A model generated the notes under the pieces. The model was not told where the DNA came from, did no database searches, and saw only the letters and a list, made by a program, of their open reading frames with translations. Below are positions 1 to 12,015 of a stretch of DNA of 64,000 bases, one piece after another. The number at the start of each line of letters is the position of its first letter. Position 1 is the first letter of the stretch. The position numbers were made by a program, and so were the translations under genes. Source of the stretch: Colias croceus (taxonomy: Eukaryota; Arthropoda; Insecta; Lepidoptera; Pieridae); contig NC_059550.1 in the NCBI RefSeq assembly GCF_905220415.1, forward strand, positions 250,501 through 314,500, in the 5' to 3' direction.

Positions 1-3000
1 AATAATTAATGTGTATGTTCTATGTAACCATTGTATATAAAAGAATAACAATTCAATTTCAAATTTCAAACAATTGAACAAACCTGAATTTTTGCGAACT
101 CATAATTCGCACAAGTCCGTCGGCGCGACGGTACCTACCTACCTACTACTTCGCTCTCTCCAAATGGCCGATTTACCTACAATAAATATTTCGTGCCAAA
201 TAGTTATAAATATAATCTATAAAATTGAATATTGCTGTATTGTATAATTCATAAATGAATGAATACTCTTTATTGTGCAGAAACATAGTTCGTTATATGT
301 TTACTAGATTAACATAGATACCTACTCACGTTTGAGTTTTTGTTTCTTTATTTGTAAAAATAACTTGTCGAAAATTTTTATTAGAAATAGGTATTTGTAA
401 TGAATATAATAATATAATGAATTATATTATATATACCATTGAATAATATTGTGCCTGTGTGTATTGTATTTAATATAGGTACCTAGGTAGGTATATACCA
501 AAAAACTCACATATCTATTCATATTCATTTTAGATCACTTGAAAATAAATCTAATTTCAGATTTGGCAAGTAGATACCTATTTATATTTTTGTTCTGCCT
601 CAAGCACCGTTTTTTTCGCAGTTAATTTTAGTTTAATACAAAAAGATCATCATTCTTACCATCAGAGGTAAATCCTAATAAATAAATAACGAAATTCTAA
701 ATTAATATTATACTAACTATAAAGATTAATATTTTACAAATTGAGTTTTAACAAAATGCGAGGGCATTAGCTAATCAATTGTATTGATGGTTGAGGTTGG
801 AGCTAAGTTAATAAGGTTGGGAACAAAGGTTGTTAGCGAATGGTGTATGCACTGCGCACAATGCGGCCGCGCACTTTCAACGACCATTTTATATCGCTAT
901 TTCTGCTTTAAAAGAGGTTTTTATGTGGTATTTAGTAAGCTACGGTTAGAAATATATAAATATGTAACTATATTTTATTAGATGTAATGTACAGAGATAT
1001 TTGATTTTTAATGTGTTTGATTGAACAACAAATAAATCAAAAGCTTATTTACTTATCTACTAGACAACAGTCCAATTTGGCATGTTAAATACAAATAGAT
1101 ATAAAAATAGATAAAATAAGAAGCTTAAAACCACAGTGTAACACTGTAAAGCATTATTCATTATTCTATATCTACCTTACCTACCTTTTTAAAGTGCCAA
1201 ATTAAATTGTCAAAATAATTTCAGGACTCTACGTCTTAAAACAGCGAATCAGCTGTGCCTCTATCAATATCGATTAGTTTAAAATCATAGAGTTTTTTAT
1301 TAGAATTTAACTACCAGATCTAAACTTAATAGGCTTATTTTTTAATTGTGTTTTCTTCAAAATTATTCACAATATATCTTGATCTAGAGCTACTAGTTTT
1401 AGTATTTATTAGTAGGTACACATTGGGTTTTATTACAATCATTATGAAAAATGGTTGTAAAACCACATCGTGCCATCTTTTTTAATAATTCTCCGGTCCG
1501 TCTAACACTTAGAAAATAAACAATTAAAATAAGCATATTACTTCACCTTATTAGCTATAGGATCTATAATATTGTTAGGTACAAACTACAAACATTCGAT
1601 GAAAATAATTGTGGTGGTCACGTATTGCTATGAAAAGGGGTGTGATGAAGAAATCAAGTACCTACTTTCTATTTAAAATGAAAATGAAAGGGAATTTCTA
1701 GTCAATTCTATATGCCCGTATAAGTGTGCCTACCTATTTTATAGAGTATGCTTGACATTAGCTTGTATGAACCTGATAAATGCGAAACATATAAATGTAT
1801 AGTTATCCCCCTCTATTCCTCTGTATGTCATATCTTTCTTCTCTCTTATGAAACGAAATGTAAACCTGATACATTCTCTTCTTGATTCGTGTTATCCGAT
1901 CGAAATGATTCATTTTCATTCATAGTAGCTCCTTTTAGATACGCATTTCATTCGTCATACTGCTATAAATATCTAAGAGTAACAATACGACCGGTCCTAT
2001 TTCTGGTATACCTATCTATCCTATACAACATAGCAGCAAAATATAATACGAAATCTAATCGCTCATCCAATTTAAGCCTTCATTTATACGACCAAAGCTA
2101 GTAAACACGACGACACCTCACAAAGATTCCACAAAAAGGCTTTATAAGAAACCAGTTGCGAAGATAACAGACAGCTCACACCTCACAGAATACCTCTTTG
2201 TTCCTCACAATGAGGGTTGGATAAAGCCCTCGAGATTCCGTCAACCTGATAATAGGTTAGCTGATATTCAAAATTAGTGGTCAGGTTAGACCGTTTTGTT
2301 CGCGTTTTATTTTGGCTTCCCTATTGTCTATCGGTTATTGGAGTCTTTAGGAAGCGTTAGGAATCACGAATTTTTTAGGAGACACCTGCATTAAGGGTTT
2401 AGATGTTATTAGGGAATATAGATTGTTTTATAAGTTCTTTATAAACGAACGAGAAAATGAGGTGTTTAATAGAAACACACTTATTTGATCTAGGCAGATA
2501 TAGGTACCTACATACCAATTTGTTATTACATGTTTCTACTTATATCTTTATATTAATACATATTTTTAATGTGCATTAAAATCTCAAGTTGTATTGATGA
2601 TTCACAATTATATAATTTCTTACAATAATGTGTTCTTAGTTACTGTGATTAATTATCATCATCATCGATATTTTGCTGCATCATTTCCAATTTATAATAA
2701 CACCAATGAGCTTTGTTGAAATTTATTGGAGCACCGATTGTTGCAAAACAATAAGTATTTCAAATTTAACCAATCTCCGCATTTTTCGTTTATAAAATAA
2801 TCATAATCATGAATGCTGAAAAGTAATGATTCAAGTAATCGATATTTTAGTTTATTCATGCAGTTTTTCATGAAGATGTTTACCGTGTAACTAACATACC
2901 TATAGAGCAATCAGAGCCTAGAGCGTGAAAGACTATAATTAAAGTTATTATCACTACATCATAGAGACAGTAGGTATAGACCATGAAGTGAAATAACACT

Positions 3001-4408
3001 CCTATCCGCCAAAATACTAAAATGTTTAAATCAATATCATGCTTCATAACATCTCGAACCAGAATAGCATGGAAGTACGGGTTGAAAAATATTGTAAAGT
3101 GTGTATTTCTATTTGTTTCATCTCGATGTAATGAGTGTCGAATCGATTTCAAAGATATTGGGCGAGGGTTGCGTGGATAAGGGGCTGTGTATATGCCTTC
3201 TATATCTACTCATATTGTAAGGGACCTGTTTCATTTTGGGCTTGCAATTACCGAAAATATTGTTTTTAAGAAGCTGAAAAGAAGTGTAATTGTTTTCACC
3301 TAGATACAGGTTTGTTACTCAATTAAGAACCTACACCTAAAGTTTTGAAAGTATGAACAGATGGCTAAACTAACTAATTTGAAGCCATACGAATCAACTA
3401 TAGAATTTATTTCACATTAGCTACTTCTTATTTACTGAAGACAAAAAGAGTTAGATTGCTTGAATAAGCTTACAAGCTCTTTAACTTTTAATAGAAAGAA
3501 TTAAGAAGTATTATTGTAGTGTTATGGAAAAGTAACGTAAAAGTAAAGTATTAAGCTATCGTTAAAAGTTTCCACGTGTAGATGCACTAACATTAACAAG
3601 GTTTTCAGCCTCAAGGTAGAGTGGACAGAGAGAGCGGTGTCATTGGATTTATTAGTGTTTATAATATTTGGTATTTCTTAATATAAAACGGATATCTTGA
3701 CTTGTAACACAGTTAAAGGAATAAAATAAATAAGATATAAATAAATAGACATTATACGGCTATCCTAGATATAAAAAAATTCTTTTGCAAATAGGTAATT
3801 AAAATATCTACATGCACAAAGATGCCCAGGCTAACTCAACTCAACTCAAAATGATGTACTGACAACTGCTTATGCGTTATTAGTTCTTATCCAAATATAA
3901 ATTGGTAATTCGGTCAAAGTAAATAAATTAAAATGATTTTGTTTGTTATTACCTACATTACATCAAATAATGAGTGTTAAGCTTATAATTAAAGCTAGGT
4001 ATATGATGGCGTAGGCGGACGCTTGTTATAGTTCAATATATTATATTCATTTAGAAAAAGATTTCTAGGAAATTTTAAAGATAATAATATGTCACTGTTC
4101 TTGATGAAATATCTCGAATTATGACGGTATAATTTAAACGATTACGAAGCAAAAAATGAGATTACAAAATGTGACACCCACGACCTAATACTAGTTAGTA
4201 TGTAAGCTAAATATATATTTTTATAATTATACCGTTATGTAGAGCGTTCTGGGAATCTTAATCGAAAACATATTGGGTTTTTTCTGTGTCTAATATGTAT
4301 ACAGATTCAATAACGTTAGTTGGTACTTGGTAGGTATAGGTACCTGTAGGTATTACCTAAATCGAAAAATGATTTTTCGAATATGGAAATGTTGTATTTT
4401 ATATATTA
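1..4408. other. AT-rich non-coding stretch
   Basis: I see no gene here. Open frames are short (65-90 codons), AT-driven and without recognisable domains. The stretch holds a probable LINE 3' end near 252-300, a perfect 9-bp inverted repeat around a single G (4362-4380), and many TAGGTA/TACCTA words. The interval 2100-2400 has lower AT content and no obvious repeat, so it could be conserved non-coding DNA, but that needs cross-species alignment. Confidence 0.6.
251..300 (-). mobile_element. LINE 3' end fragment (CR1-like?)
   Basis: Read on the minus strand, this short segment contains AATAAAGAGTATT followed by an ATTC-type tail. That combination of a poly-A-signal-like core and a microsatellite tail is typical of lepidopteran non-LTR retrotransposon 3' ends. 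The homologous part is short and the 5' limit cannot be set, so the family assignment is tentative. Confidence 0.4.
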
Positions 4409-4601
4409 CTAGCTGTTCGTGGTTTCACCCACATTGCTGCGTTCCTATTGTCTTACCGTGATGATATAATATAGCCTGTAGCTTTCCTCGATAAATGGTC
4501 CATCTAACACCGAAATAATTTTTCAAATCAGACCAGGAGTTCCTGAGATTAGTGCGTTCAAACAAACAATCTCTTCAGCTTTATAATATTGTAAATATAG
4601 A
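4409..4601 (-). mobile_element. Helitron-like non-autonomous element, copy 1
   Basis: On the minus strand the element begins with TC (4600-4601), continues with the ATATTATAAAG-type head, and ends with CTAG (4409-4412). A degenerate hairpin (GTGGGTGAAACCAC-like) lies just inside the CTAG end. The flanking bases fit insertion between A and T. It encodes no protein. It belongs to a different subfamily from the GCGGGCGAAGCCGCGGG copies. Confidence 0.65.
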
Positions 4602-4882
4602 TTTGTATGTGTTGATCTACATACTTAAATATACTTTAAGTTAGTTGCTTTAATTTTCAATGGCGTTGAACGGAAATATAGTTGACAATCTATAAATTTA
4701 TAGTTACCTAGAGTTGTTGAAAATCGCATAATATCTTTTGCAGAGGCATATAAAACTATATAAAACTATAGTGCGGGCGGGTCGAAATGTAACTTGAAGA
4801 GCTTATACAAAGCGATTTTGGCAATTGCTAGTTCTCAAAGGCTAATGTGTCTGGAATCCTATATTTGTACACCTTTTTACAA

Positions 4883-5046
4883 AACAACTATGGAGTTTCT
4901 TGCCGATTCTTCTCCATAGATACTGCTTTCCGAATCGGTGGTAAATGTTAAAAATACTTACCTATGTAATGACGATTCGAAAGTGCTACTAAATAGTAGT
5001 CTAATTGAATAAATGAATGTTTGAGTTTGAGTTTGAGTTTGAGTTT
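4883..5046 (+). mobile_element. jockey-type LINE, 3' UTR fragment
   Basis: This 164-bp segment is nearly identical to the 3' UTR of the longer LINE at 7603-7764. Both contain GGAGTTTCTTGCCGATTC, the TAGTAGTCTAATTGAATAA stretch and a terminal (GAGTTT)n array. This copy has a 6-bp insertion relative to the other. It is an extremely 5'-truncated insertion with no coding sequence left. The two copies lie 2.7 kb apart in the same orientation. I could not define a target-site duplication. Confidence 0.85.
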
Positions 5047-5637
5047 TATTTATCGATTACTGGCTGTTATATGGAAGAAAATTACCTTGAAGGGCAAATA
5101 TTCGGTATCTTAATAATTTCACTTGGTATTTTCTGGAATAGTGGTAGTGACACACAATTTAGTTTTCATAATGCTTATGGACTTGTGAAATTTTGCATTA
5201 AAATGATTTTGAGTGAGAGTTAAGTTTCAATAGTATCGTAACGGTGAAACAAAGGTAAAATAAACTTCTACTTAGGTACTTAAATTTCACGCAATGCCAA
5301 GTCCAATATAACAATGCTTTTTTAATGAAAACTATTTCTCGTGCTAATACAAAAGCGATAATTTTGTAAGGATCTGCCTCCATCGTACTGCTCCATGTAA
5401 AACATCCAATTAGAAAATATCTTGATGGAAATTGATATTATGCAAAATGGTAGGACATAAGGATAGGACTATGTACCTAGGTATTGTGAATAAGCTTAAC
5501 AGTAGATAACTTTTCATCTAGGTACCAAGCGAGTGAAGCTGCGGTTTGAAATTAGTATTAGGCGTAAGTTTTATTTTGATGTGCTTATGCAAATTAGAGC
5601 ATCACTTGTTTATAATTCCTTGTAGATTAATTTATCA

Positions 5638-5864
5638 TCTTACTAATATTATAAATACAAAAGTTTGTGAGGATAGATGGATGTTTGTTATTCTTTCACT
5701 CAAATACTACTGAACCGATTACAATGAAATTTGGTATGAAGGTAGCTGAAGACCTAGAATAGGACATGTTACTGATTATCCCGGAAATCCCACAGGAACG
5801 GGAACTATGCGGGTTTTTCTTTGAAAACGCGGGTGAAGCCGTGGGCGGAAATCTACTTTACTAG
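5638..5864 (+). mobile_element. Helitron-like non-autonomous element, copy 2
   Basis: It starts with TC followed by TTACTAATATTATAAA and ends with CTAG. A GC-rich imperfect hairpin (GCGGGTGAAGCCGTGGGCGG) lies near the 3' end. The 3' terminus carries about 9 extra bases between hairpin and CTAG compared with other copies. No open frame is present. Confidence 0.75.
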
Positions 5865-6287
5865 TAAACTAAAGACAGCGTTCTATGGTTTCTTGATATT
5901 AGCTGCATGTACAATATTTTTGAATTAATTTGAATTAATTGCGCTTTTAGTGTGGTGGCTAGAGTCATCACAAGTTTATTATTAACAAGAACTTCATATT
6001 AATAATAACAATTCAGATGTTCTGATGTTTGTATGTTACGAGAGCAGAACTTTATATCTATATCCACAGTCTATCTCCTATGTACAAGAAAGAAACTCAG
6101 ACATTTATTTATTTATACTTTTTCTAGAAACACTTTTAAATCGACATAACTTGAAATATACTTACCATCTATCTATCAAATCTAGGACTTGCCAATTCCA
6201 ATAAGACGATAATTATTTACATGACTGTAGTATTAATTTAGCAGGCTGTAATTCCGACATTAACGAAAAGGGTAGTCGGTTATTGGT

Positions 6288-6333
6288 TCACACACACAAA
6301 TATACACACACGCACACATACACAGGAACACGT
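6288..6333. repeat. (CA)n microsatellite
   Basis: An imperfect CACACA tract interrupted by T and G, followed by a palindromic GGAACACGTGTTCC (6325-6338) that contains a CACGTG E-box core. The microsatellite is evident. Any role for the E-box is speculation. Confidence 0.8.
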
Positions 6334-6424
6334 GTTCCAACCCTTCCTTGTGGAACCGGTTTTTGGAATGGGCTAAGTTATGAGCGATAGCGGGAAATTG
6401 TTAATTGCATAAATTGGATTTAAT

Positions 6425-7764
6425 AAATGATTTGTTATTGTACTTTGTTACGTAAACTTAATCACTATGGAATTACAGGAAAAGCCCAGAACCTCATAGC
6501 GTCATACCTGCATGATAGGATACAGACTGTAGTTGTTAATGGAGAACGTTCTAGCGGTGCGTCAATTAACATTGGTGTTCCACAGGGGTCCATTTTAGGT
6601 CCCTTCTTGTTCTTGGTATATATCAATGATCTTCCCTATTATTTGCAGGATAGGTGTGAAATAGTTCTGTTTGCAGATGATACCTCATTAATTTTTAATG
6701 TGGATAGGCATGACCCAAATGTTGACGAAGTGAACAGTGCTCTTTCACACATATCTGAATGGTTTACTGCCAATAATTTATTATTAAATGCCAAAAAAAC
6801 CACTTGTGTTGAATTTTTACTTCCTAATGTAAAAAAGTTGAACAGAGATATTACCTTGAACGGGGAGGTATTGCATCCTACTGAGTCTACTGTATTTCTA
6901 GGGTTAACATTGGACGAGAAACTACAGTGGGGAGCCCATGTCAACACCGCTGCAGGTAAGCTCAGTTCAGCTGCATATGCAGTCCGAAAAATAAGGCATC
7001 TCACCGATGAAGATACGGCTAGATTGGTTTATTTCAGCTACTTTCATAGCATTATGTCCTATGGAATTCTACTGTGGGGCAAGGCTGCAGATATAGAAAC
7101 TATATTTATCTTACAGAAAAGAGCCATTCGCTCTATATATAATTTGCGTGCTCGGGACTCACTAAGAGATCATTTTAAGAATACTGGTATCCTTACTGTA
7201 CCATCACAGTATATATTTAATAATATTTTGCATGTTCACAAAAACGCCGACTTACACACAAGAGTAGGAGATAGACACGATTATGGCACAAGGAACAGGA
7301 ATAGAATTGAAATGCCGTTTTTCCGATTAGCTAAAGTTAAAAATTCATTTATGGGTCAAGGTATACGCTTATACAATAGAATTCCTCTCAATATTAAAGA
7401 GTTTAGTAGTTCTAAATTTAAAACTTATATAAAAGGTGTACTAGTTCAGAGAGCGTACTACAGTATTCAGGAATATATGGACGATAAAGACCCATGGAGG
7501 GTTGTCGCGTAAAAGCCACAGGACAGTTCTTTGGCATATTATGATATATTATGTATAAGTTAGATATAAGTTACATATTATGTAATATTGACATGATTTT
7601 AAAAGAGCAACTATGGAGTTTCTTGCCGATTCTTCTCCATAGATACTGCTTTCCGAATCGGTGGTAAATGTTAAAATACTTATGTAATGACGATTCGAAA
7701 GTGCTACTAAATAGTAGTCTAATTGAATAAATGAATGTTTGAGTTTGAGTTTGAGTTTGAGTTT
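6425..7764 (+). mobile_element. 5'-truncated jockey-type non-LTR retrotransposon
   Basis: The element runs from a truncation point inside the reverse transcriptase domain through the end of ORF2, a 3' UTR of about 230 bp and a (GAGTTT)n tail. It is bounded by an 8-bp direct repeat, GATTTAAT, at 6417-6424 and 7765-7772. That is the expected signature of target-primed reverse transcription. The intact reading frame and exact target duplication suggest a fairly recent insertion. Fragments of related 3' UTRs occur at 4883, 24764-25112 and 53599-53737. Confidence 0.9.
6427..7512 (+). CDS. Reverse transcriptase, C-terminal part of LINE ORF2
   Basis: This is a 361-residue open frame from a non-LTR retrotransposon, which copies element RNA into DNA at a nicked target. 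Visible motifs are GVPQGSILGP (about residues 50-59), the catalytic FADD (82-85) and FLGLTLDEKLQW (157-168). The usual C-terminal extension of jockey-clade ORF2 proteins follows. The amino-terminal endonuclease and the first RT blocks are missing. The frame starts around the conserved LLRKL-x-HYGI segment, so the ATG at 6427 is probably not native but an accident of the truncation junction. Without the element promoter and 5' half it should not be mobile. No frameshift or stop interrupts the remaining 1.08 kb. Its product, if translated at all, would lack a complete active domain. I place it in the jockey clade by motif resemblance; CR1 is the main alternative. Confidence 0.93.
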   Translation: MICYCTLLRKLNHYGITGKAQNLIASYLHDRIQTVVVNGERSSGASINIGVPQGSILGPFLFLVYINDLPYYLQDRCEIVLFADDTSLIFNVDRHDPNVDEVNSALSHISEWFTANNLLLNAKKTTCVEFLLPNVKKLNRDITLNGEVLHPTESTVFLGLTLDEKLQWGAHVNTAAGKLSSAAYAVRKIRHLTDEDTARLVYFSYFHSIMSYGILLWGKAADIETIFILQKRAIRSIYNLRARDSLRDHFKNTGILTVPSQYIFNNILHVHKNADLHTRVGDRHDYGTRNRNRIEMPFFRLAKVKNSFMGQGIRLYNRIPLNIKEFSSSKFKTYIKGVLVQRAYYSIQEYMDDKDPWRVVA

Positions 7765-8052
7765 GATTTAATTATGTTTGGGTTTAGTTAGTCGTTTTTC
7801 CTATATCATTTATTTAAACCATTTAAGTTCAATCAATTAATTTGCAAAGTAGCTATTGGTATGTAGTTAAATCGTTGTAATTTTAACTTTGATTGGCGAC
7901 AATGTATATTTTGACTATTGGATTCGTTTCTAGACCTCAAAATAATGTATAAATTGTATTTTCTCAATGTTATAATAGGTACTCGTGCGTACCTAATCTA
8001 CAAAAAACTAATAAATTTTAACATTATTTTTTTCATTACAAAAACTAAAAAA

Positions 8053-8255
8053 TTAGATAATTAATAATGATAAAACAAAATCGCTACATCTCGCCACAAA
8101 GCCACAAGGCAATTCAAAGCGAGATCCGTGGAGGTGTGAAGTAAGAGCGCTCCGGCCGATATTAGCCGCGCGTTTCGACACAAACATCGCGCATATTGCT
8201 ACCCGCGCGACACACGACACGACACGATGCCACGACACGGATACGACACGATATT
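8053..8255. other. GC-rich island with CGACAC repeats
   Basis: A unique GC-rich segment in AT-rich surroundings. Its right part (about 8205-8255) is a degenerate array built on CGACACG/ACGACAC. The rest includes CCGGCCGATATTAGCCGCGCG. It has no coding character. It may be a CpG-rich regulatory element or a decaying minisatellite. Confidence 0.45.
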
Positions 8256-8273
8256 TGTAAACATTTTTGATAA

Positions 8274-8514
8274 TCCATACTAATATTATAAATGCGAAAG
8301 TAACTCTGTCTGTCTGTCTGTCTGTTACTCAATCACGCCTAAACTACTGAACCAATTTGCATGAAATTTGGTATGGAGATATTTTGATACCCGAAAAAGG
8401 ACATAGGCTACTTTTTATCCCGGGAAAATGACGCAATCCCGGAAATCCCACGGGAACGGGAACTATGCGGGTTTTTCTTTGACTGCGCGGGCGAAGCCGC
8501 GGGCGGAAACCTAG
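8274..8514 (+). mobile_element. Helitron-like non-autonomous element, copy 3
   Basis: The structure is complete: TCCATACTAATATTATAAA at the 5' end, a (GTCT)n microsatellite, a conserved central part, and a perfect terminal hairpin core (CGCGGGCGAAGCCGCG) about 10 bases before CTAG. The preceding base is A and the following base T, as expected for Helitron insertion. It shares the CCCGGGAAAATGACGCAATCCCGG segment region with the copy at 53346 and so belongs to the same subfamily. It is non-coding. Confidence 0.82.
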
Positions 8515-11500
8515 TAGGTAAATAAGTGGCAAATATGTTTATTGTATTTAATAATGGTAAAAAATATGAGGTAACTTAAAAAATGTGTCAACTTGCACTA
8601 CCTACTGTGAGTTAAAGAGATGAATAAACATTTTTTATCAATTTGAATATCGAATATTATTAATGTAGAGAAAACAAATGAAGAAGAAGGAATAACCCTC
8701 GCATATTGATACATATAATTAGGTAGTTAGTATGTAGCACATAAATTAACTAATAAATTAATTAATCGTGATTCTTGCATGTAGCGGCACTGTATCACGC
8801 GGCGGGCGGAGGGGGCTTACGTAGACAGTGCCTTTGTCCCGCGGCACTTATTGTTGTGTGATCGCTTTATAATCAACACATTATGCAGATCACCGTCTAG
8901 AGAACGGCTCAGCTCATATCGATTGGCCTCTCGCGTTCGGCCAGACGTTGCCCACTTGAAGTTCACTTGAAGATGTGAACGTCAAATGAAATGAGTTAAA
9001 AAGTTGCAAATAAAAAAACGGCTATGTCGGTAATAAGAAGAATCGAAAACGATTTAAAAATCGTTTCGAAGAGAAAAGTACTTGAATATTTTGACTGTAC
9101 TGCTGACTGTCTTGAAAAAAGGCCTATCATATAATTAAAACAACACATAAGTAATTAAAATACATAAGAGTCGTGATATAGGTAATCCACTTAACGATCA
9201 TAATGAGGGTGTTGACTTTTAAATCATTATTTGTTAAATAATCCAACTTCCAAAAACAATAAGAAATTCTATAACATGTTTACAATTGATAGAATTCTAT
9301 AAAAACTACAAATCTAAACAAAAAACACCAATAGCAAATATCAAAGACGTGTAATTAATGAATATGAAAAGTCGAAGTGAAGCTGAGTGCTATGAGTATA
9401 GCGAGGTGGTGCTGGAGCCGCGGCTCGACACCTTCGCACAAAGCTTGCGACTTTAATAGCTACTTTCACACCACTAGTGGAATGCCTGGCGATGCTTGGG
9501 AAATATTCGATTTTGACGATTTTTTTGTTCATTATTGAGTTTGATATTTTTCCTGTAGGTACATAGAAGGAAGTGTGTAACATTGAATATGAAAATTAAA
9601 ATAATTCGCTACTGACGAATAGTATGATGGAATTGTATAGGGTAAGAAGTTAGGTAAGCATGTAGGTATAATTAGTATATAAGTAAGTTGTTGAGAATAT
9701 AAACGAGAATGTTAGTTTAAGATGGTAGGCTGACTATATGAACTCGTGTCACAACATTTGTAAATTTTCACGAGCTCTACAAAATGGCAAAGACAACCAA
9801 CTTAGCGCGTATCCATTCGTGTTAACTTTATAGTTTGTTATCGAATAATTTGGAGAGCAAAATGTTTGTATTACACTTGAATTTATACTTTTATATCTTG
9901 TCTTTTGTTATCTTTAACTTCGAATAGATTAAATCCCGTCAAAAGCACAATTATTTCGTACACCAGTGCAACGCTCCCAAAGCGAATAAAGACCAGCGCT
10001 CAGTGCACTAACGAAAATATTTACCACATACAAACAGTACAATCGGATTTATTTATGAGTTATAAAACAAACAGTTGGCAGTCTACAGCTGACGGCGTAG
10101 AGTTCACATTGTAGGGCGCAGCCGCCCAGCCGCCCACGACCCCCCCATTTCTAATTAGCCTCAAAATGAAACTATCGCCCCCACACGTTAATTTAAACCC
10201 TAAACCGCATGTTTAAAGTCTAAAGTCCCACACAGATAACAATAATAGAGGACACTCGACCTCGCAGTGCGAATTTTTCTAGTTTGTTTGTTATCGAGAC
10301 AGGTGTGAAGGATTCTAAACTATCGCCTGAGGGCTCTCCAGTTAGGATATTGTTGAATTGACTAATAAGTCAGAACAATGGATCCTTTATTTTACCTTTG
10401 TGCTTTGCGACGGTATCTTTGTGTTTTGCGCTGAAATTGGAAACGGTTTTGGTAGAATTCAAATTGCTTTATTTTGCGGATTTTTTGTGAGAAAATTAAC
10501 AAATGTTGATTGAATGCACACAATTTCAATAATTTGAATATGTCCTCTAAATGGATGATTAATTTAATAAAGAGCTTGCGTTTGTATAATTTCTTAGAAA
10601 ACAACGTTATGTACGGAATTAATTAAATGAAAAATTAATTAAGTGAAACGTGGAATTCTTGGACACAGTACTGAAAGAGATGTTAACCGCACGACTGTGT
10701 ACCTTATACAAGTTGTGATAGAGTCTACAATTCAGTTGAATCACTTCAAGAATTTTCCAAACTGGAATACAACCTCATTATAAGAACTCCAATAAATTTT
10801 TAGCGTCGTCAGAAGTTTTCAGATCGTTCGTCCTTGTCTGGCGCGGGGAGTTGAGGTATGTTGTGTCCCGCTCGTTGGCCGATTATGATAATATCCCCGG
10901 GGCAGAATATAAATTGGGCGGTTATTTACAATGAGTTATTTAATACGAACGTATCATCGTTATGGTAATTTTATTAAATATTGTGTTGTTCAGCGCTGAT
11001 ATTGTCGTACTTTATGGGCCATGATTTGAATACGAAATTGAGTAAATATGTAGTATGTATTGATATTAAATATTTTATTATGACTTTGCGATCATTATTA
11101 GTTGGAGAAAATGGAAATATCATTACTAAGTAGAGTTTAGTACTAATGTACAAGCTTCGCTTCCTCCCCTGCCATTTAGTACAAAGATCTTCCAAAACCA
11201 AGCACCTTTCATGTTATAATATCAAGAAAGATATGTACAATTAAATTAATTCCTATATATTATTTAATGTACTACTAAAGCATTTCTAAGAGCCTAAAGA
11301 GACTAAATAAATGATACAGTTTAGTTCATAATTATTACAAAACGTACACGATGCATATAAGAAAACGGCCAAAAACCGCCAAGCTAAAATCGGAGCACAA
11401 AAACAAAACATATTTGTCAGTAGGATACGACGTTCCCGGCCGCCCCAGTCCCCACTTTTGGACTTTTTGACGCAAGATGGCTTAATTTCGCTTTCTTAAA

Positions 11501-11861
11501 ACCTCCATTAGCAAGGGTCGCACGGATTAGCATTAGGACAATGTACAACTTCAGAGGGACTGGTTTTTGTTCCGTAATTACGGTGTGAACGTTTTATTTT
11601 TTTAGAAACATGCAACGGTTTTCGGTAGTGTTAGCTGGTAATTAGATTTGACTTTTACCTTCTAAATCTGTTGAAGAAATAACGCTATGTCTTATAGGAG
11701 TAAATCGTAAAAATATCTAGAAATCTTTCCTTCGCTACTTAGGTACGTCGCTTGTAGAAGCAATTAAAAATGCCTGTAAAACTTTGTAAAGTTTTAAGAA
11801 CGGACAAGAAGTGAAGACTCTGCGCCGCAAATAGGTCATAGTTGTATGTTTGTTCGTTCAA

Positions 11862-12015
11862 TTGGGCTGTGCGAGGGTGTGAGGGGGAGGGGATGTCGCG
11901 GGTGTGCGGGGGAGTGGGGAGGGCACGCGGCGCCGACTTCATTGTTAATTCACTTTCGAACCAAACCTTGCAATGACAATCGTTCGCCGGCAGGCGCGCG
12001 ACACAACGGGCGATG
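11862..12015. other. G-tract island (G-quadruplex potential)
   Basis: On the plus strand, runs of three to five Gs recur at short spacing (about 11876-11930), giving strong potential for G-quadruplex structure. A CpG-rich segment with GGCGCCGAC and CGCCGGCAGGCGCGCG follows. It has no coding features. Confidence 0.5.

Noticed and set aside
8300..8330. (GTCT)n tract as an independent microsatellite
   Set aside because: The same tract recurs at the same position in several Helitron-like copies, so it is part of the element.
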